DNA from: an uncultured Burkholderiales bacterium
GTDB taxonomy: Bacteria; Pseudomonadota; Gammaproteobacteria; Burkholderiales; Burkholderiaceae
DNA: 7,625 nucleotides
Assembly: GCA_903845315.1 (NCBI GenBank)
Contig: CAIMWY010000436.1
Location: 1-7,625, forward strand
Direction: 5' to 3'
Shown: piece after piece, positions 6,467 to 7,625 of the stretch
Position numbering within the stretch: position 1 is the stretch's first letter
How the letters are laid out: each line of letters starts with the position of its first letter
Made by a program: the position numbers and the translations under genes
Notes under the pieces: model-generated
Seen by the model: the letters and a program-made list of their open reading frames with translations, nothing else
The model's database searches: none
Told to the model about the DNA's origin: nothing

Positions 6467-6495
6467 AATATCCAAGTTATCTTAATTCTTCGCAA
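6467..6495 (-). promoter_or_regulatory. Weak candidate promoter for the PhnD-kinase-HD-GYP operon
   Basis: In the 61-base gap between the GntR stop and the PhnD-like start, the minus strand has TTGCGA (6495-6490) and GATATT (6472-6467) with a 17-base spacer, each matching four of six consensus bases. The leader would be only about 13 bases. Read-through from the GntR operon is the alternative, since no terminator is visible in the gap. Confidence 0.25.
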
Positions 6496-6508
6496 TTCCC
6501 CCTGAATC

Positions 6509-7195
6509 TCAACGCCTTCCAGCCGTCCTCGCCTGCTGCACCTGATGCAAAGTAATCTGCCGCACCTCGGTCTGGCTGGATTGAATGTGGGCACGCAACA
6601 AACGCACAGCCTCCTCTTGGCGGCGGTCTAACAGGGCTTGCAAAATCTGACCGTGTTCAGCATAGGTCACGTCGATGCGGTTTTGGTGGGTGAAGTCGAG
6701 TCGGCGCACGATGCGGATGCGCTCGGTCACTTCTTGGTGGACGCGCACCAGCTCTGCATTGCCAGTGGCTGCCACCAATTGGTGGTGAAACATTTCGTCC
6801 CATTCGGCCACTTGGTGCTGGTCGCTGCTGCGTGCATTGAGCGCTACCAACCAAATTTGGGCCAAGCTTTGCAGCACCGTGCGGTCGGTGCGGGCATGGT
6901 CATGGCACAAACGGTTGACGGCCTCAACCTCTATCACACGGCGCAGGTCGTACAACTGGTCGAACTTGTCAAAGTCAAACGGGCGCACCTGCCAGCCGCT
7001 GCGAAACAGCACATCCACATAGCCTTCTTGGCGCAGCCTGAACAGCGCTTGACGCACCGGCGTGCGTGACACGCTCAAACGTTCGCTGATTTCGGTTTCG
7101 GTGATGCGGTCACCGGGCACCAAGCGAAAGTCCGCAATGTCACGCTTGAGCTGTTGGTACACCTCATCGGCACGCGACGGGTGTGACACGGTCAT
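6509..7195 (-). CDS. GntR-family transcriptional regulator with FCD ligand-binding domain
   Basis: A 228-residue repressor-type regulator of the FadR subfamily. The winged helix-turn-helix occupies about 10-72, with the typical [24 protein letters not shown] stretch (residues 28-51) and the wing [13 protein letters not shown]. The all-helical FCD domain (about 78-215) shows the expected metal-site residues: D133 and H137 in [10 protein letters not shown]181 in YAEHGQIL, and H203 in LLRAHI. Such proteins bind small carboxylates through a metal ion and release DNA when liganded. Its ATG overlaps the stop of the upstream AtzH/HpxZ-like gene by four bases (ATGA), so it probably controls that operon in response to a substrate or product of the pathway. 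No operator can be assigned because the operon promoter lies beyond the right edge. Length and domains are complete. Confidence 0.93.
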   Translation of the reverse strand: MTVSHPSRADEVYQQLKRDIADFRLVPGDRITETEISERLSVSRTPVRQALFRLRQEGYVDVLFRSGWQVRPFDFDKFDQLYDLRRVIEVEAVNRLCHDHARTDRTVLQSLAQIWLVALNARSSDQHQVAEWDEMFHHQLVAATGNAELVRVHQEVTERIRIVRRLDFTHQNRIDVTYAEHGQILQALLDRRQEEAVRLLRAHIQSSQTEVRQITLHQVQQARTAGRR

Positions 7196-7566
7196 GCCAG
7201 CAAGCTCACATGCGCGGCCACCACACGCCAGCCCTCAGGCGTGCGCATCCAGGTTTGGCTTTGGCGGCCGGTGCGTGGGTTGCCGGTGCGTGCAAACTCG
7301 GTGTTGGCGGTGGCAAAGTCGCGCCCGTAGGTAGTGATGACCGTGTTCATGCAGGTGCGCGCCAAGCCCTGTGAGGGCCGATTGGCGCGAAAGTCTTGGA
7401 TGGCTTGGTAGCCATACAAGTTTTCGGTAGCGCCATAGCGCAAGGTGTGCGGGCTGTTCCAAAACAACTCGTCGAGCACCGCCACGTCGTTGCTGACCAG
7501 GGCTTGCTCGTAGCGGTCAAAAGCGGCCTGCATTTCGGCCAGCACCTCAGGCAAATTGATGTCCAT
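7192..7566 (-). CDS. hpxZ: AtzH/HpxZ-like (DUF3225, NTF2-fold) protein
   Basis: A 124-residue single-domain protein with the cone-shaped NTF2/SnoaL-like fold, complete at the usual family length. Recognisable family segments are [21 protein letters not shown] (16-36), the [15 protein letters not shown] strand (42-56), [14 protein letters not shown], the [16 protein letters not shown] strand (101-116 approx.) and the terminal [13 protein letters not shown]. AtzH of Pseudomonas sp. ADP is a decarboxylating 1,3-dicarboxyurea amidohydrolase; from memory, Tyr22 and Arg46 are its proposed active-site residues. Y19 and R43 here have the same 24-residue spacing, so activity is plausible. HpxZ members accompany oxalurate utilisation. 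The start codon directly follows the stop of the upstream amidase gene, with GGAG six bases before it, and the stop overlaps the GntR start. The exact substrate cannot be decided between oxalurate-type and carboxybiuret-type pathways. Confidence 0.87.
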   Translation of the reverse strand: MDINLPEVLAEMQAAFDRYEQALVSNDVAVLDELFWNSPHTLRYGATENLYGYQAIQDFRANRPSQGLARTCMNTVITTYGRDFATANTEFARTGNPRTGRQSQTWMRTPEGWRVVAAHVSLLA

Positions 7567-7625
7567 TCACAACTCCACAGGTTTCACATGGGCCAATCCG
7601 GCCGTCTCCAGTGCCAGCGCTGCAC
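7567..7625 (-). CDS. C-terminal end of an upstream gene, probably AtzE/HpxY-type amidase
   Basis: The minus strand is open from the right edge to a TGA at 7569-7567, encoding the last 18 or so residues, AALALETAGLAHVKPVEL. This Ala/Leu-rich helix followed by a short Val/Pro tail fits the C-terminus of AtzE-like amidase-signature enzymes, which usually sit directly upstream of AtzH/HpxZ genes. The stop abuts the next ATG with no gap. The coding frame is well supported by the junction; the product name rests mainly on gene order. Confidence 0.55.
   Translation of the reverse strand, partial: AALALETAGLAHVKPVEL

Noticed and set aside
6638..7069. 143-codon open frame on the plus strand opposite the GntR gene.
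   Set aside because: The minus strand encodes a complete, motif-bearing GntR/FCD protein; the plus frame has no recognisable motif and is a by-product of G+C-rich codon use.

Overview
The window looks like chromosomal DNA from a betaproteobacterium of the order Burkholderiales, probably a Comamonadaceae-type freshwater bacterium. This rests on protein style and gene content (GntR/FCD regulator beside an AtzH/HpxZ protein, YebC paralogue, HEINNP-type kinase, HD-GYP regulator), not on a marker gene, so the family-level placement is inference. No rRNA, tRNA, CRISPR array, transposase or phage gene is visible. By eye, positions 1-2400 are richer in A+T than the rest, and 7000-7625 is the richest in G+C.

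Left part (1-2158): a class I methyltransferase gene runs off the left edge on the minus strand. An intergenic stretch with no recognisable gene separates it from a plus-strand stand-alone SET-domain protein. Convergent to that is a two-gene minus-strand operon with a 4-base overlap: a CxxCxxCC (YkgJ-type) metal-binding protein, then a protein whose C-terminal half resembles the GNAT/arginyl-transferase fold. Three of these four genes suggest group transfer to proteins or small molecules, but no target is evident.

Middle part (2159-3133): a divergent, A-rich intergenic region with a long-loop inverted repeat and an extended -10 candidate leads into a YebC/TACO1-family translation factor of the second, YeeN-like type.

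Signalling operon (6447 down to 3160, minus strand): a periplasmic PhnD-like binding protein, a membrane histidine kinase and a response regulator with an HD-GYP output domain. They are packed with a 1-base gap and then a 4-base overlap, and no transporter genes lie between them. The simplest reading is a chemosensory circuit: the binding protein presents a ligand to the periplasmic domain of the kinase, and phosphotransfer controls a c-di-GMP phosphodiesterase-type domain. The output domain has altered GYP-side residues and the binding protein lacks the Ser-rich loop expected of phosphonate binders, so both the ligand and the catalytic competence are open.

Right part (7625 down to 6509, minus strand): the tail of a probable AtzE/HpxY-type amidase, an AtzH/HpxZ-family protein and a GntR/FCD regulator form a tight operon, consistent with catabolism of an oxalurate- or carboxybiuret-like nitrogen compound under local control.
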